This document shows, in pieces, positions 1 through 8,094 of a DNA stretch of 23,922 nt; within the stretch, counting starts at the first letter, position 1, and each line of letters starts with the position of its first letter. The position numbers were made by a program, and so were the translations under genes. This DNA comes from Russula earlei. Lineage: Eukaryota > Basidiomycota > Agaricomycetes > Russulales > Russulaceae. The DNA lies in assembly GCA_025769875.1 (NCBI GenBank), contig JAGFNK010000726.1:1-23922 (forward strand). Direction: 5' to 3'. A model generated the notes under the pieces. The model had not been told where the DNA came from and searched no databases. It saw only the letters and a program-made list of their open reading frames with translations.

Positions 1-1188
1 GAGTTCACTTGGCATTCGCAGAATGTCCTTAAAGGTCCATTCGCGAATCTTCGCAGTATCAGGTGTATCTGAACTTAGTGGAACTGCTTGGGCGAGCAGA
101 TAGTTCAGAAATTTGACTCCCCCTTCCCTTGCAAGACGTAGAATGTCTTCTACCTCATCCTCAGAGGCTTGCGGCGGTTGATCGTCAAGGACGACAGGAG
201 GGTAAGGGCCTGGGGTGGCCGATCCTGACGTACTACCCTCACCGGAGCTACCGGGTTGGTTTTCTGTCATTGTTCTCCATGTGCGTGTGCGCCGAACGTC
301 TTTTTCCACTTCTGTGGGGTGTCTGCGTTCACCATAGACGTTGCCTGGACGGGTAGGTACTTTCCTCAACCGCTGAGACCTTCGAAGAGGTACAGGCTCT
401 TCAATGGGAGGAGGGGACGGTGTAGGAGGGACGGGCGTTTGCTCGCGTTCCTCTTCTTGTGGCGCCTGTATAGGCTGCTCATCGTCCTCACTTTTGATTG
501 TAGGGAATGGGTCGTCAACACCAGGAATGGTGTCTTCGACAGGTTGTTGCGGTAGTTCCTCACGCGGTTCATTGATCCGCGTGGTACCTTTAGTGCGCGC
601 TTTGTCGCATTTGGGGTACAGGGTCTCATCGTACAGGGCGGTAGCATTTGTGTAAAGCGTATTATTAGGGAGCCTCATAAAGAGTGAGGCTTTGATCCCC
701 TCAGTGTGACCAAGGTAGATCATTAGCTCGCTTTTGGGCGAAAGCTTGTTGACTCGACGCTTTTCTGGTATGTGCACATATGCACCGCAACCAAATACTC
801 TGAGGTGTGAGATATCAGGGACCTCGTTTTTTAGGACTTCGTAGGGTGTACGCCATTGAAGGCGTCTGGCAGGTGTCCTATTGTAACAGTGTGTCCCATG
901 ATTCACTGCAAATTCCCACCAGGAGGGAGGTAGACAAGCTTCAAGGCGCATTGCCTGAGCTTTGTCCATTACAGTGCGCATAAAGCGCTCTGCGCGTCCA
1001 TTCTGTTGTGGAGTATATGGGGCGCTTTGCAGGATTTTAATTCCTTCGTCCTTTAGGACGTTATCAAAGGCCTCAGACTTGTACTCTCCACCAGCATCGG
1101 ACATCCACTCTTTGATTCCTGCTTTGTATTGGTTCTTCACCATAGCAAGGAATTGCCTGACGGCCATTATGGTCGACTTTTTATTTTT
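1..1188 (-). CDS. Copia integrase C-terminal half and linker to RT (frame 3 of copy A, partial)
   Basis: The frame resumes after the second homopolymer indel and stays open to the window edge. It contains WMSDAGGEYKSEAF (second catalytic Asp) and TPQQNGRAERFMRTVMDKAQ (catalytic Glu), completing an intact D,D,E triad. PPSWWEFAVNHGTHCYNRTP and HLRVFGCGAYVHIPEKRR are typical of the copia integrase core end. A Pro/Glu-rich linker follows (QAPQEEEREQTPVPPTPSPP), then the segment that precedes RT. No stop occurs across about 390 codons, which argues for recent function. The protein is partial because the window ends. Confidence 0.9.
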
Positions 1189-1655
1189 AAGAGTGTGATC
1201 CATGCATAGGAGGAATAATCGTCAATGAAGCTGACGAAATATTCGTACTTATGATATGACTTCACAGGGAAACTCTTCAGGTCCGAGTGGATACGCTCGA
1301 ACGGTGCGGAAGCACGAGTTTCAGAAGGGGGGTGCGCAGATGCAGGCATTTTGCCTTGCGCGCAGCCAGGACATACCGGCTGTTCCTGAGGGATTTTCAG
1401 GTCTTCAGGGAGACCCTTGGTATGTGTCTTAGCACGTGTTACGACATCCTTAGATGGGTGGCCAAGGCGTCGGTGTATGACATCATAATCTACCGCGTAG
1501 ATAAGAGAATGCGCTTGCGCGCTTTCAATTGAGGCGTCTAACCAATATGTGGTTTGACCCAGGAATAAGGGGTAAGAGGACAGGATTATACGTCCGTCCT
1601 CTCGTAGGGAAATATGATTTCTATTCCCTAGTGCATGCATCCCTTGTTGTAAAAA
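1167..1655 (-). CDS. Copia GAG-pre-integrase and N-terminal integrase (frame 2 of copy A)
   Basis: This continues the polyprotein after the homopolymer frameshift at 1651-1656. It opens with FLQQGMHALGN and then HRRLGHPSKDVV and CPGCAQGK, which together form the HHCC zinc-binding module of copia integrase. Next is HSDLKSFPVKSYHKYEYF, where the Asp of HSDL is the first catalytic residue, followed by FIDDYSSYAWITLLK. The frame runs into a stop at 1167 because five T bases (1184-1188) stand where copy C has six, a one-base deletion. The open frame can be extended upstream to 1778, but that part is out-of-frame Gag sequence. Confidence 0.88.
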   Translation of the reverse strand, partial: FLQQGMHALGNRNHISLREDGRIILSSYPLFLGQTTYWLDASIESAQAHSLIYAVDYDVIHRRLGHPSKDVVTRAKTHTKGLPEDLKIPQEQPVCPGCAQGKMPASAHPPSETRASAPFERIHSDLKSFPVKSYHKYEYFVSFIDDYSSYAWITLLKIKSRP

Positions 1656-3372
1656 ACTCCCCCATAGATAATATCCGAGTGTTAATTTTCGGAATATAGA
1701 GAACAGGAGAAATGCGCGTGACAACTGTTTTAGAGTTGACAGTGTGCCGAAGCAACACAGCGCCTTTGCCTTCCACATATATAGTGTTATCGGCAGTTTT
1801 AACAGGGGATCTTTCGTGCGGCAAAGCCGGCGTATACTCTATAAAGTCTTTTATTTCGAAGGTGAAGTGTGCGGACGCGCCAGAGTCAAGGAGCCATAAG
1901 GATCCCATTTTACTCAAGTCGTGCTTTCCTCTACATCTCGAACAATTTTTGTTACATTCACTTTGAAGGGAAGTAGTCCCTTCGCTAATTTGTACATTGT
2001 ATGATACAAGTGAACACTTATTAGACATATCTAGCCCGCTTTGGGGCTGGGGAGATGCTAATAGGTTCTTTAGCGAGTGAAAGGAGAGAGGGAGGCGCAC
2101 GCACGCTTCGTTATCTTCGGGGTCGCTGCCCCAATCAAGCGCTTCATCCGACGGAGTCGGAGCACGCTCAGGGGTGGCAGCACCTTCTGGGATACCGTCA
2201 TATATGTCGAATAAATCCGACGTGTTTGTTTGCGCGAAGTCGCCATCGTCCTGGTCCATAGGCTCAGGGATGGGCGATGGTAATTTGACTGCACTTGACG
2301 AGGCAGCGGATTGAGTCGAGATCCGCTGCTCGAGGGTCTTGACTGTCTGTATAGTGGGAGTTACCCCAAGATTGTCAGCAAGATCAAGCGCTTTGTTTAA
2401 GGCCTTGTAAGGGCCGTGAGTGCGTTTGCGAGGGTCAGTCGCAGTCGGGACGGTACGTTGTTGGATCCCCGAAGGACCCAGATGGGCAATAGTGGTAATG
2501 GTCGGGAGTGGAAGTGCGGCAACGTCCGCAATGTGGGAGTGTCCGGGACCATGGCTGTTATCGGCCTTCTCCTTCCCTTTTCCTTTCCCCTTGCCGCCGC
2601 GCTTACCGCGCTGGCGCTTGTCCTTATCTTCATCGCGCTTGGGCTTATTGCCCTGCTGCTGATTGGAGAAGGAGGGGTCACCATGCTTGCGCTTGACAGC
2701 TGAGAGCTTCTGCGCACTGTGCTTCTTGCTTGTTCCACGATTGAGCTCAGTTTGATATTGAGAGACGATAGCCTCTCGGACGTCCTTAGCATTAAGGTCG
2801 GCTATTTCATAGTTCTGAGCAAGAATGTGGACAAGCATTTCCCATTTCTGGGGAATGGCAGCAAGCATAATCAGCGCCTGCAGGGTGTCAGGGATGTGAA
2901 GGGAGGAGGCGGTAAGACGCTGGAATGCAGCGTGTATCCGATCTATTTGTGGGCCAGGATGTTGGCTCGGGTTAATGCGGATGGAGATGGCTTCTTTGAA
3001 GTCCTTATAGATCGTAGTGGTCGTCGCCGTGCCATAAAGGGTGTCTAGGCGATTCCAAATTGTCTCAGCGTTATCCAAAGACGTAAGATCTTGTTGGATC
3101 GCGATGCTCGATCTAAGGACCATATGACCGACTGCCATATCATTCCCTTTGTTCCATTCTTTCAAAGCTGCAATAGCAGCATTCTGGGCAGCAATCTCTT
3201 CAGCAAGAGGCGCCTGAGGAAGTCCAGGAAGGACTGGCAGTTCAAATGTGCCATTGCAATAACCCCACAGTCCAACGGACATGAGGTAGGCTTTCATAGC
3301 CTTTGACCAAATACCATAGTTTGCACCATCGAGGATGGGGACAACAGGGGCAGAGGGTTGAGACGACGACAT
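1621..3372 (-). CDS. Copia Gag and aspartic protease (frame 1 of copy A)
   Basis: The ATG at 3372 lies about 155 bp after the primer site. Roughly residues 1-230 match the copia Gag type (UBN2/Retrotran_gag_2): an early GANYGIWSKAMKAYL segment, then a helical region with FKEAISIRINPSQHPGP. A Lys/Gly-rich basic stretch (KGKGKGKEK) and an acidic, Pro-rich region follow. A short Cys cluster (CNKNCSRCRGKH) is not a proper CCHC knuckle. The protease motif LLDSGASAHF has its catalytic Asp near residue 496. The last residues before the stop at 1621 come from a +1 frameshift: six A bases at 1651-1656 where copies B and C have five. Without it the frame continues into GAG-pre-integrase. The product would form the particle and process the polyprotein. 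Confidence 0.9.
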   Translation of the reverse strand: MSSSQPSAPVVPILDGANYGIWSKAMKAYLMSVGLWGYCNGTFELPVLPGLPQAPLAEEIAAQNAAIAALKEWNKGNDMAVGHMVLRSSIAIQQDLTSLDNAETIWNRLDTLYGTATTTTIYKDFKEAISIRINPSQHPGPQIDRIHAAFQRLTASSLHIPDTLQALIMLAAIPQKWEMLVHILAQNYEIADLNAKDVREAIVSQYQTELNRGTSKKHSAQKLSAVKRKHGDPSFSNQQQGNKPKRDEDKDKRQRGKRGGKGKGKGKEKADNSHGPGHSHIADVAALPLPTITTIAHLGPSGIQQRTVPTATDPRKRTHGPYKALNKALDLADNLGVTPTIQTVKTLEQRISTQSAASSSAVKLPSPIPEPMDQDDGDFAQTNTSDLFDIYDGIPEGAATPERAPTPSDEALDWGSDPEDNEACVRLPLSFHSLKNLLASPQPQSGLDMSNKCSLVSYNVQISEGTTSLQSECNKNCSRCRGKHDLSKMGSLWLLDSGASAHFTFEIKDFIEYTPALPHERSPVKTADNTIYVEGKGAVLLRHTVNSKTVVTRISPVLYIPKINTRILSMGEFFTTRDACTRE

Positions 3373-3528
3373 TGTAGCTGTTAGAAGAGGGCTTAGAGGT
3401 CATCAGTAAGAGTATTTGTATTAAACAAGCCGACATAGTCTCCTCATAGGGTAGACTAGCTCGCCGCAGCATGCAGGCTTCAGGGATGCTTCGCCATTGT
3501 TGCAGCCGATGAAGGCGCATGGCTTGCA

Positions 3529-3540
3529 GGGCCCATAACC
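3529..3540 (-). promoter_or_regulatory. Primer binding site, half initiator tRNA-Met (copy A)
   Basis: Directly inside the LTR the minus strand reads GGTTATGGGCCC. This complements the anticodon stem-loop of initiator tRNA-Met (GGGCCCAUAACC), the internal priming site known for Drosophila copia and relatives. The same 12-mer follows the LTRs of copies B (6326-6337) and C (19702-19713). Confidence 0.88.
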
Positions 3541-3925
3541 TGTTGCGCAGCATAGAGCGCAGCTAACAGGCCAAGCAACCCACCTTAGAGGTTGTGCTAA
3601 TGCTCAAGTGATATTGGGGTGTAGAGCGATGTGTATACTCGTCTACAAGTATGGTATTTATACCTCTATGACACAGGGCTGTTCCTAAGTCCAAAAGAGG
3701 TGACTACAGGTGTCCACTATATCGCGCATTAAGTGACGCGTGATGTGGAAACGTTCTAGACGCAGCATAAGGCTGCATCTTGTGATAGATAGCGTACTAT
3801 GCGTAACCCTATTGCCATAAGCGCATATACTAAAGTTCTGTCTAACACGTAACATCTATGAGCGGATCTTGAACCTTGTATGAAGGTCTTCGCCTTCTTT
3901 GATCCGTTCGGGTTCCGGTTCAACA
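3541..3925 (-). repeat. Copia LTR of copy A (385 bp)
   Basis: On the minus strand it begins TGTTGAACCGGAACCC at 3925 and ends GCGCAACA at 3541, so the terminal inverted repeat is TGTTG/CAACA. A TATA box reads TATAAATA on the minus strand at 3655-3662. Aligned LTRs lie at 6338-7224 (copy B) and 19316-19701 (copy C). This LTR keeps CpGs (GACGCG, AACGTT, TAGACGC) that are TG or CA in copy B. It is therefore best assigned to copy A rather than read as the original 3' LTR of copy B, although it lies between the two. Confidence 0.92.
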
Positions 3926-4009
3926 GAACCCACAAGTTGGACCCAAGAGGGTGGCAATGACTAAGCACCTCCTCTGAGGTCCCTCTATCTGTGGTTGCAT
4001 TTCACAACA
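3926..4009 (-). other. 84 bp junction between copy A LTR and truncated copy B
   Basis: This short stretch separates the outer end of copy A's LTR (3925) from the point where copy B stops matching the family (about 4010). It could be the 3' end of copy B next to a 3' LTR, left after an internal deletion, or unrelated sequence into which copy A inserted. There is no clear polypurine tract next to the LTR. If copy A inserted here, its target duplication would begin GAACC (3926-3930); the other end is outside the window. Confidence 0.4.
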
Positions 4010-6169
4010 GAATAATCATCAATGAAACTGACGAAATATTCGTACTTATGATATGACTTCACAGGGAAACTCTTAAGGTCCAAGTGAATACACTCAAACA
4101 GTGCAGAAGCATGAGTTTCAGAAGGAGGGTGTGCAGACGCAGGCATCTTGCCTTGTGCACAGCCAGGACATACCGGCTGTTCCTGAGGGATTTTCAGGTC
4201 TTCAGGGAGACCCTTGGTATGTGTCTTTGCACATGTTATGACATCCTTAGATGGGTGGCCAAGGCGTTGGTGAATGACATCATAATCTACCACATAGATA
4301 AGAGAATGAGCTTGCATGCTTTCAATTGAGGCATCTAACCAATACATGGTTTGACCCAGGAATAAGGGGTAAGAGGACAGGATTATACATCCATCCTCTC
4401 ATAGGGAAATATGTCTATTATTCCCTAATGCATGCATCCCTTGTTGTAAAAACTCCCCCATAGATAATATCCGAGTGTTAATTATTGGAATATAAAGGAC
4501 AGGAGAAATGCGCATGACAACTATTTTAGGGTTGACAGTGTGCCAAAGCAACACAGCGCCTTTGCCTTCCACATAGATTGTGTTATCAGCAGTTTTCACA
4601 GGGGATCTCTCATGTGGCAAAGCTGGTGTGTACTCAATGAAATCATTTATTTCAGAGGTGAAGTGTGTGGATGCGCCAGAGTCAAGGACCCATAAGGATC
4701 CCATCTTACTCAAGTTGTGCTTTCCTCTACATCTCAAACAATGTTTGTTACATTCACTTTGAAGGGAAGTAGTCCCTTCACTAATTTGTACATTATATGA
4801 TACAAGCAAACACTCATTAGACATATCTAGCCCTCTTTGAGGCTGGGGAGATTCTATAAGGTTCCTTAGCAAGTGAAAGGAGAGAGGGAGGTGCACACAT
4901 GCTTCATTATCTTTGGGGTCACTGCCCCAATCAAGCAGTTCATCCAATGGAGTCGGAGCATGCTCAGGGGTGGCAGCACCTTCTAGGATACCATCATATA
5001 TGTCAAATAAATCTGATGTATTTGTGTGCACAAAGTTGCCATCATCCTGGTCCATAGGCTCATGGACAGGTGACAGTAATTTGACTGCACTTGACAAGGC
5101 AGCAGATTGAGTCAAGATCTGCTGCTCAAGGGTCTTGACTGTCTGTATAGTGGGGATTACCCCAAGATTGTCAGCAAGATCAAGTGCTTTGTTTAAGGCC
5201 TTGTAAGGGCCATGAGTGCATTTGCGAGGGTCAGTCGCAGTAGGGACAGTACGTTGTTGGATCCCCGAGGGACCCAGATGGGCAATAGTGGTAATAATGG
5301 TTGGGAGTGGGAGTGCAGCAACATCCGCAATATGTGAGTGTCTGGGACCATGGCTTTGGTCAGATCTCTCCTTGCCTTTCCCTTTTCCTTTTCCGCTGCA
5401 CTTACCTCGCTGGTGCTTGTCCTTATCTTCATCACACTTGGGCTTATTGCCCTGCTGCTGAGAGGAGAAGGAGGGGTCACCATGCTTGCGCTTGACAGTG
5501 GAGAGCTTCTGCACACTGTGCTTTTTGTTTGTTCCTCAATCGATCTCAGTTTGATATTGAGAGACAATAGCCTCTCACACATCCTTAGTGTTAAGGTCAG
5601 CTAGTTCATAGTTCTGAGTAACAATGTGGACCAACATTTCCCATTTCTGGGGAATGGTGGCAAGCATGATGAGCGCCTGGAGGGTATCACGAATCATGAG
5701 GGAGGATGCGGTAAGACGCTGGAACACAGTGTGCATCCAATCCCTCTGAGGGCCAGGATGTTGGCTTGGGTTTTTTGCAAATAGAAATGGCTTCTTTGAA
5801 GTCCTTATAGGTACTGGTGGTCGCTGTGCCATAAAGGGTTTCAAGGCAATTCCAGATCGTCTAGGCATTGTCAAGGATTGTGAGATCCTGCTGGATTGTG
5901 ATGCTTGATCTAAGGACCATATGACCAACTGCCATATCATTCCCTTTGTTCCATTCTTTCAGAGCTGCTTGAGCAGCAGTCTGGGCAGCAATCTCTTCAG
6001 GAAGAGGTGCCTGGGGAAGGACAGGGACGATTGGCACATCAAAAGTACCACTGCAATAACCCCACAGTCCAATGGACATGAGGTAGGCTTTCATAGCCTT
6101 TGACCAAATATCATAGTTTGCACCATCAATGATGGGAACAACAGGGGCAACTGGTTGAGAAGACAACAT
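4010..6169 (-). pseudogene. Copia Gag-protease-integrase remnant (copy B)
   Basis: It starts at the ATG at 6169 (MLSSQPVAPVVPI, matching MSSSQPSAPVVPI of copy A). Breaks seen: a TAG replacing the Glu codon of DNAETIW near 5863; a one-base insertion near 5775, where a T run replaces TTAATG of copy A (plus-strand view); TGA replacing the Arg of KDVRE at 5575-5577; and TGA replacing the Arg of ISLRED at 4399-4401. At both Arg sites copy A has a CpG-containing CGA or CGG codon. The protease motif LDSGAS survives, and HQRLGHPSKDV and HLDLKSFPVKSYHKYEYF are recognisable before truncation at FIDDYS. Confidence 0.9.
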
Positions 6170-6325
6170 AATAGCTGTTAGAAAGGGGCTTAGAGGTCGT
6201 CAGTAAGAGTATTGTATTTAAACAAGCCAACATAGTCTCCCCATAGGGTAGACTAGCTTGCCACAGCATGCAGGCTACAGGGATGCTTTGCCATTGTTGC
6301 AGCCAATGAAGGCACATGGCTTGCA

Positions 6326-6337
6326 GGGCCCATAACC
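6326..6337 (-). promoter_or_regulatory. Primer binding site (copy B)
   Basis: The minus strand reads GGTTATGGGCCC immediately inside the LTR, identical to copies A and C. Confidence 0.85.
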
Positions 6338-7224
6338 TGTTGCGCAGCATAGAGTGCAGCTAACAGGCCAAGCAATCCACCTTAGAGGTTGTGCTAAGTG
6401 CTCAAGTGATATTGGGGTGTAGAGTGATGTGTATACTCATCTTGTCACAGGTACCAAGACCTTGGATCGGACTGGCAACTGGGCTAGCCTACCTGGACTT
6501 GACTCATGTTTACTTCACATTTGATGACTCATCTTATGACTTGTGTTTACCACTAGGTTCCAACATGTTCTTACCTCAATCACCTCACCTTTCCCTTAAG
6601 GACACCATTTGATATAGTGTCCCTGACTGTATATAAACCTGTCAGTTGATGAGAACAAGCCCTAAGCTTGTTCTCTTGTGAATATCACTGGATTCCTGCT
6701 TCAGAACTTGTAGGCTTGCAAGTAATCAAGCAATCATCTTGGAAAACCTTCTATCTCTCTAAGTCTTTAGACATGAAGACTTATCGTTTGTCTTTCCTCT
6801 CCACAGTACACAATTGCCTTGGCATTGTGATCATTGAGATCCCCGAACCTTGCAAGAACTTCTTGTTCTCGCTTGACTCAGTGCGCATGTCTAGCACGTG
6901 AACAGATCTGTCAGCAACACCGCCCCCAGTTGGAGACACATCTACATGTATGGTATTTATACCTCTATGACCCAGGGCTGTTCCTAACTCCAAAAGAGGT
7001 GACTACAGGTGTCCACTATATTGCACACACCATGATGTGTGATGTGAAAACATTCTAGACACAGCGTAAGGCTGCATCTTGTGATAGATAGTGTAGTATG
7101 CATAACCCTATTGCCATAAGCACATATGCTAAAGTTTTGTCTAACATGTAACATCTATGAGCAGATCTTGAACCTTGTATGAAGGTCTTCGCCTTCTTTG
7201 ATCTGTTCAGGTTCTGGTTCAACA
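6338..7224 (-). repeat. Copia 5' LTR of copy B, split by a nested solo LTR
   Basis: On the minus strand it runs from TGTTGAACCAGAACC at 7224 to GCGCAACA at 6338. Removing the 496 bp insertion (6443-6938) and one 5 bp target duplication leaves exactly 386 bp, the length of the copy C LTR, which fixes both the LTR ends and the insertion boundaries. The TATA element (minus TATAAATA) is at 6954-6961, beside the insertion. Confidence 0.92.
6443..6938 (+). mobile_element. Solo LTR nested in the copy B LTR, CATCT target duplication
   Basis: The insertion begins TGTCACAGG and ends GGAGACA, giving TGTC/GACA termini. It is flanked by a perfect 5 bp direct repeat, CATCT at 6438-6442 and 6939-6943. On the plus strand a TATATAAA box lies near 6631. 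It has no coding sequence and no similarity to the copia LTRs, so it is a solo LTR from another family left by LTR-LTR recombination. Family (Ty3/gypsy or copia) cannot be told from an LTR alone. Orientation is inferred from the TATA box. Confidence 0.88.
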
Positions 7225-7645
7225 CTTCCATTTTTAGCATCAGTTGGGACCAGTTGTGGTCCTGGTTGCCTCCTCATTGGAGGTCAAAAAACTGGACCAA
7301 AAAACTAGGTGGAATTTTGCAAAACTTTCAACAACTTTCTGAACTTGTCTAGCTTGCTAATTATGAACTGAAATGAGACTTGTGGCAATTTTGACATGGC
7401 TTGCAGACTTGTCAGCTTGCTAACTTTCCAGACTGGTACCAGATGGTAGCAAGTTGCTGGCAACTCACTACCATCTGGTCCAAGCAGTGACAAGCAACCT
7501 GTCAAAACACTGATGTCATAGAATAATATGCACATACTGATATGAACAATATTTTTATGTAGAATATGCATCTATCACTGTAGAAGCATCATCTTGGTGA
7601 TATGCTAAGTTACTGCCTAATCAGGCAACATGTAAGAGCAATATT
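7225..7645. repeat. Decayed repeat sequence with a 40 bp imperfect palindrome
   Basis: This is CpG-free, AT/CA-rich sequence beyond the outer end of the copy B LTR, with no coding potential I trust. The palindrome at 7439-7478 has 11 bp arms (CCAGATGGTAG/CTACCATCTGG) around an inner GTTGC-TG-GCAAC stem. The run reading GGTCCAGTTTTTTGACCT on the minus strand near 7278-7296 recurs with one extra C on the plus strand near 15030, suggesting a shared repeat family. Confidence 0.45.
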
Positions 7646-7756
7646 TGTCGGAAAATTGGGAGGGCGATTATATTGGATTTTATAGCATTATATTGTGATT
7701 ATATTCAAATATAATGCTATAAAATCCAATATAATCGCCCTCCCAATTTTCTGACA
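7646..7756. mobile_element. 111 bp near-perfect hairpin (foldback, MITE-like)
   Basis: Two 49 bp arms (7646-7694 and 7708-7756) pair at 48 of 49 positions, the exception being a G:T at 7650/7752, around a 13 nt loop. The ends read TGTCGG and CTGACA. The arms contain GGGAGGGCGATTATATTGG and its complement. Such intact pairing in otherwise decayed surroundings suggests a recent foldback element or a constrained RNA. I see no convincing target site duplication. It appears to sit inside or at the edge of a diverged copia-type LTR. Confidence 0.8.
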
Positions 7757-7936
7757 TTCTGGACACCTCTACTCACCCCTTTAGCATACATAAACATGTA
7801 CACACCATAGATGTATAAATCCCACCTATGTAGTAGATGAGTAATGCATTGCCCTACACTGCACACCAAGTTGAGCTCTCTTTCAACTCACAAAGTGAGT
7901 TGCTTGCTTGTTAGCTGCACTCTATGCTTTGCAACA
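7757..7936 (+). repeat. Diverged copia-type LTR fragment, 3' half
   Basis: Going right from the hairpin, GGACACCTCTACTCACC, then TATAAATCCC, then CCAAGTTGAGC, and finally GAGTTGCTTGCTTGTTAGC and CTATGCTTTGCAACA line up in order with the 3' half of the copia LTR at 19316-19701. The shared end is CAACA at 7936. The next bases (AGACACC) are not the GGTTATGGGCCC primer site, so no internal region follows. Divergence is too great for the same subfamily. It is probably a solo LTR whose left half is disrupted by the hairpin. Confidence 0.6.
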
Positions 7937-8071
7937 AGACACCTTCTGCCTGCTCCTGGAGTCTACAGGCCTATCACCTCACCTTGCTCTTCCACAATAA
8001 CCTATAAGGCAGTTAATCTGCACCAATTATCATCTAATATCTCATACTCGCAATCCTCATCTCATGGACTC

Positions 8072-8093
8072 TGATCGCATTGTGATGCGATCA
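8072..8093. repeat. 22 bp palindrome TGATCGCAT-TGTG-ATGCGATCA
   Basis: Perfect 9 bp arms surround a TGTG loop. Two CpGs are preserved, and it lies at the point where CpG-depleted repeat sequence gives way to the CpG-retaining island. It could be a protein binding site; no function is assigned. Confidence 0.4.
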
Positions 8094-8094
8094 C

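Larger units (their letters stand above)
1..3925 (-). mobile_element. Ty1/copia LTR retrotransposon, copy A (5' LTR to just before RT)
   Basis: Read on the minus strand, this has a 385 bp LTR, a primer binding site, Gag, aspartic protease (DSGAS), GAG-pre-integrase (HRRLGHPSKDVV) and an integrase with all DDE residues. It leaves the window at IREWTFKDILRMPSEL, the linker that in this family precedes reverse transcriptase; RT, RNase H and the 3' LTR would lie left of base 1. The order protease, integrase, then RT defines Ty1/copia rather than Ty3/gypsy. The copy keeps many CpGs, unlike copies B and C. Its only coding damage is two single-base indels in A/T homopolymers, so it is the youngest copy here. 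Confidence 0.93.
4010..7224 (-). mobile_element. Ty1/copia retrotransposon, copy B (decayed, 3' truncated)
   Basis: It is in the same orientation and family as copy A, with its 5' LTR at 6338-7224, PBS at 6326-6337 and coding remnant at 4010-6169. Homology to copy A stops at about 4010, within integrase just after FIDDYS, so the rest of integrase and all of RT/RNase H are missing. Compared with copy A it has lost most CpGs to TG or CA. Its LTR hosts a nested solo LTR. Decay plus nesting make it much older than copy A. Confidence 0.92.

Noticed and set aside
1167..1660. Programmed ribosomal frameshifting in copy A
   Set aside because: Copies B and C have a continuous frame at the first site and copy C at the second, so the shifts are copy-specific indels, not a conserved recoding signal.
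3756..3968. 70-codon minus frame also seen at 7055-7240 and, on plus, at 19204-19485
   Set aside because: It lies within the copia LTR and recurs only because the LTR is repeated; an LTR origin explains it fully.
2397..5582. Many 60-131 codon frames on both strands across the copia Gag regions
   Set aside because: They are out-of-frame shadows of the Gag-protease coding sequence; the same shadows recur in each copy.
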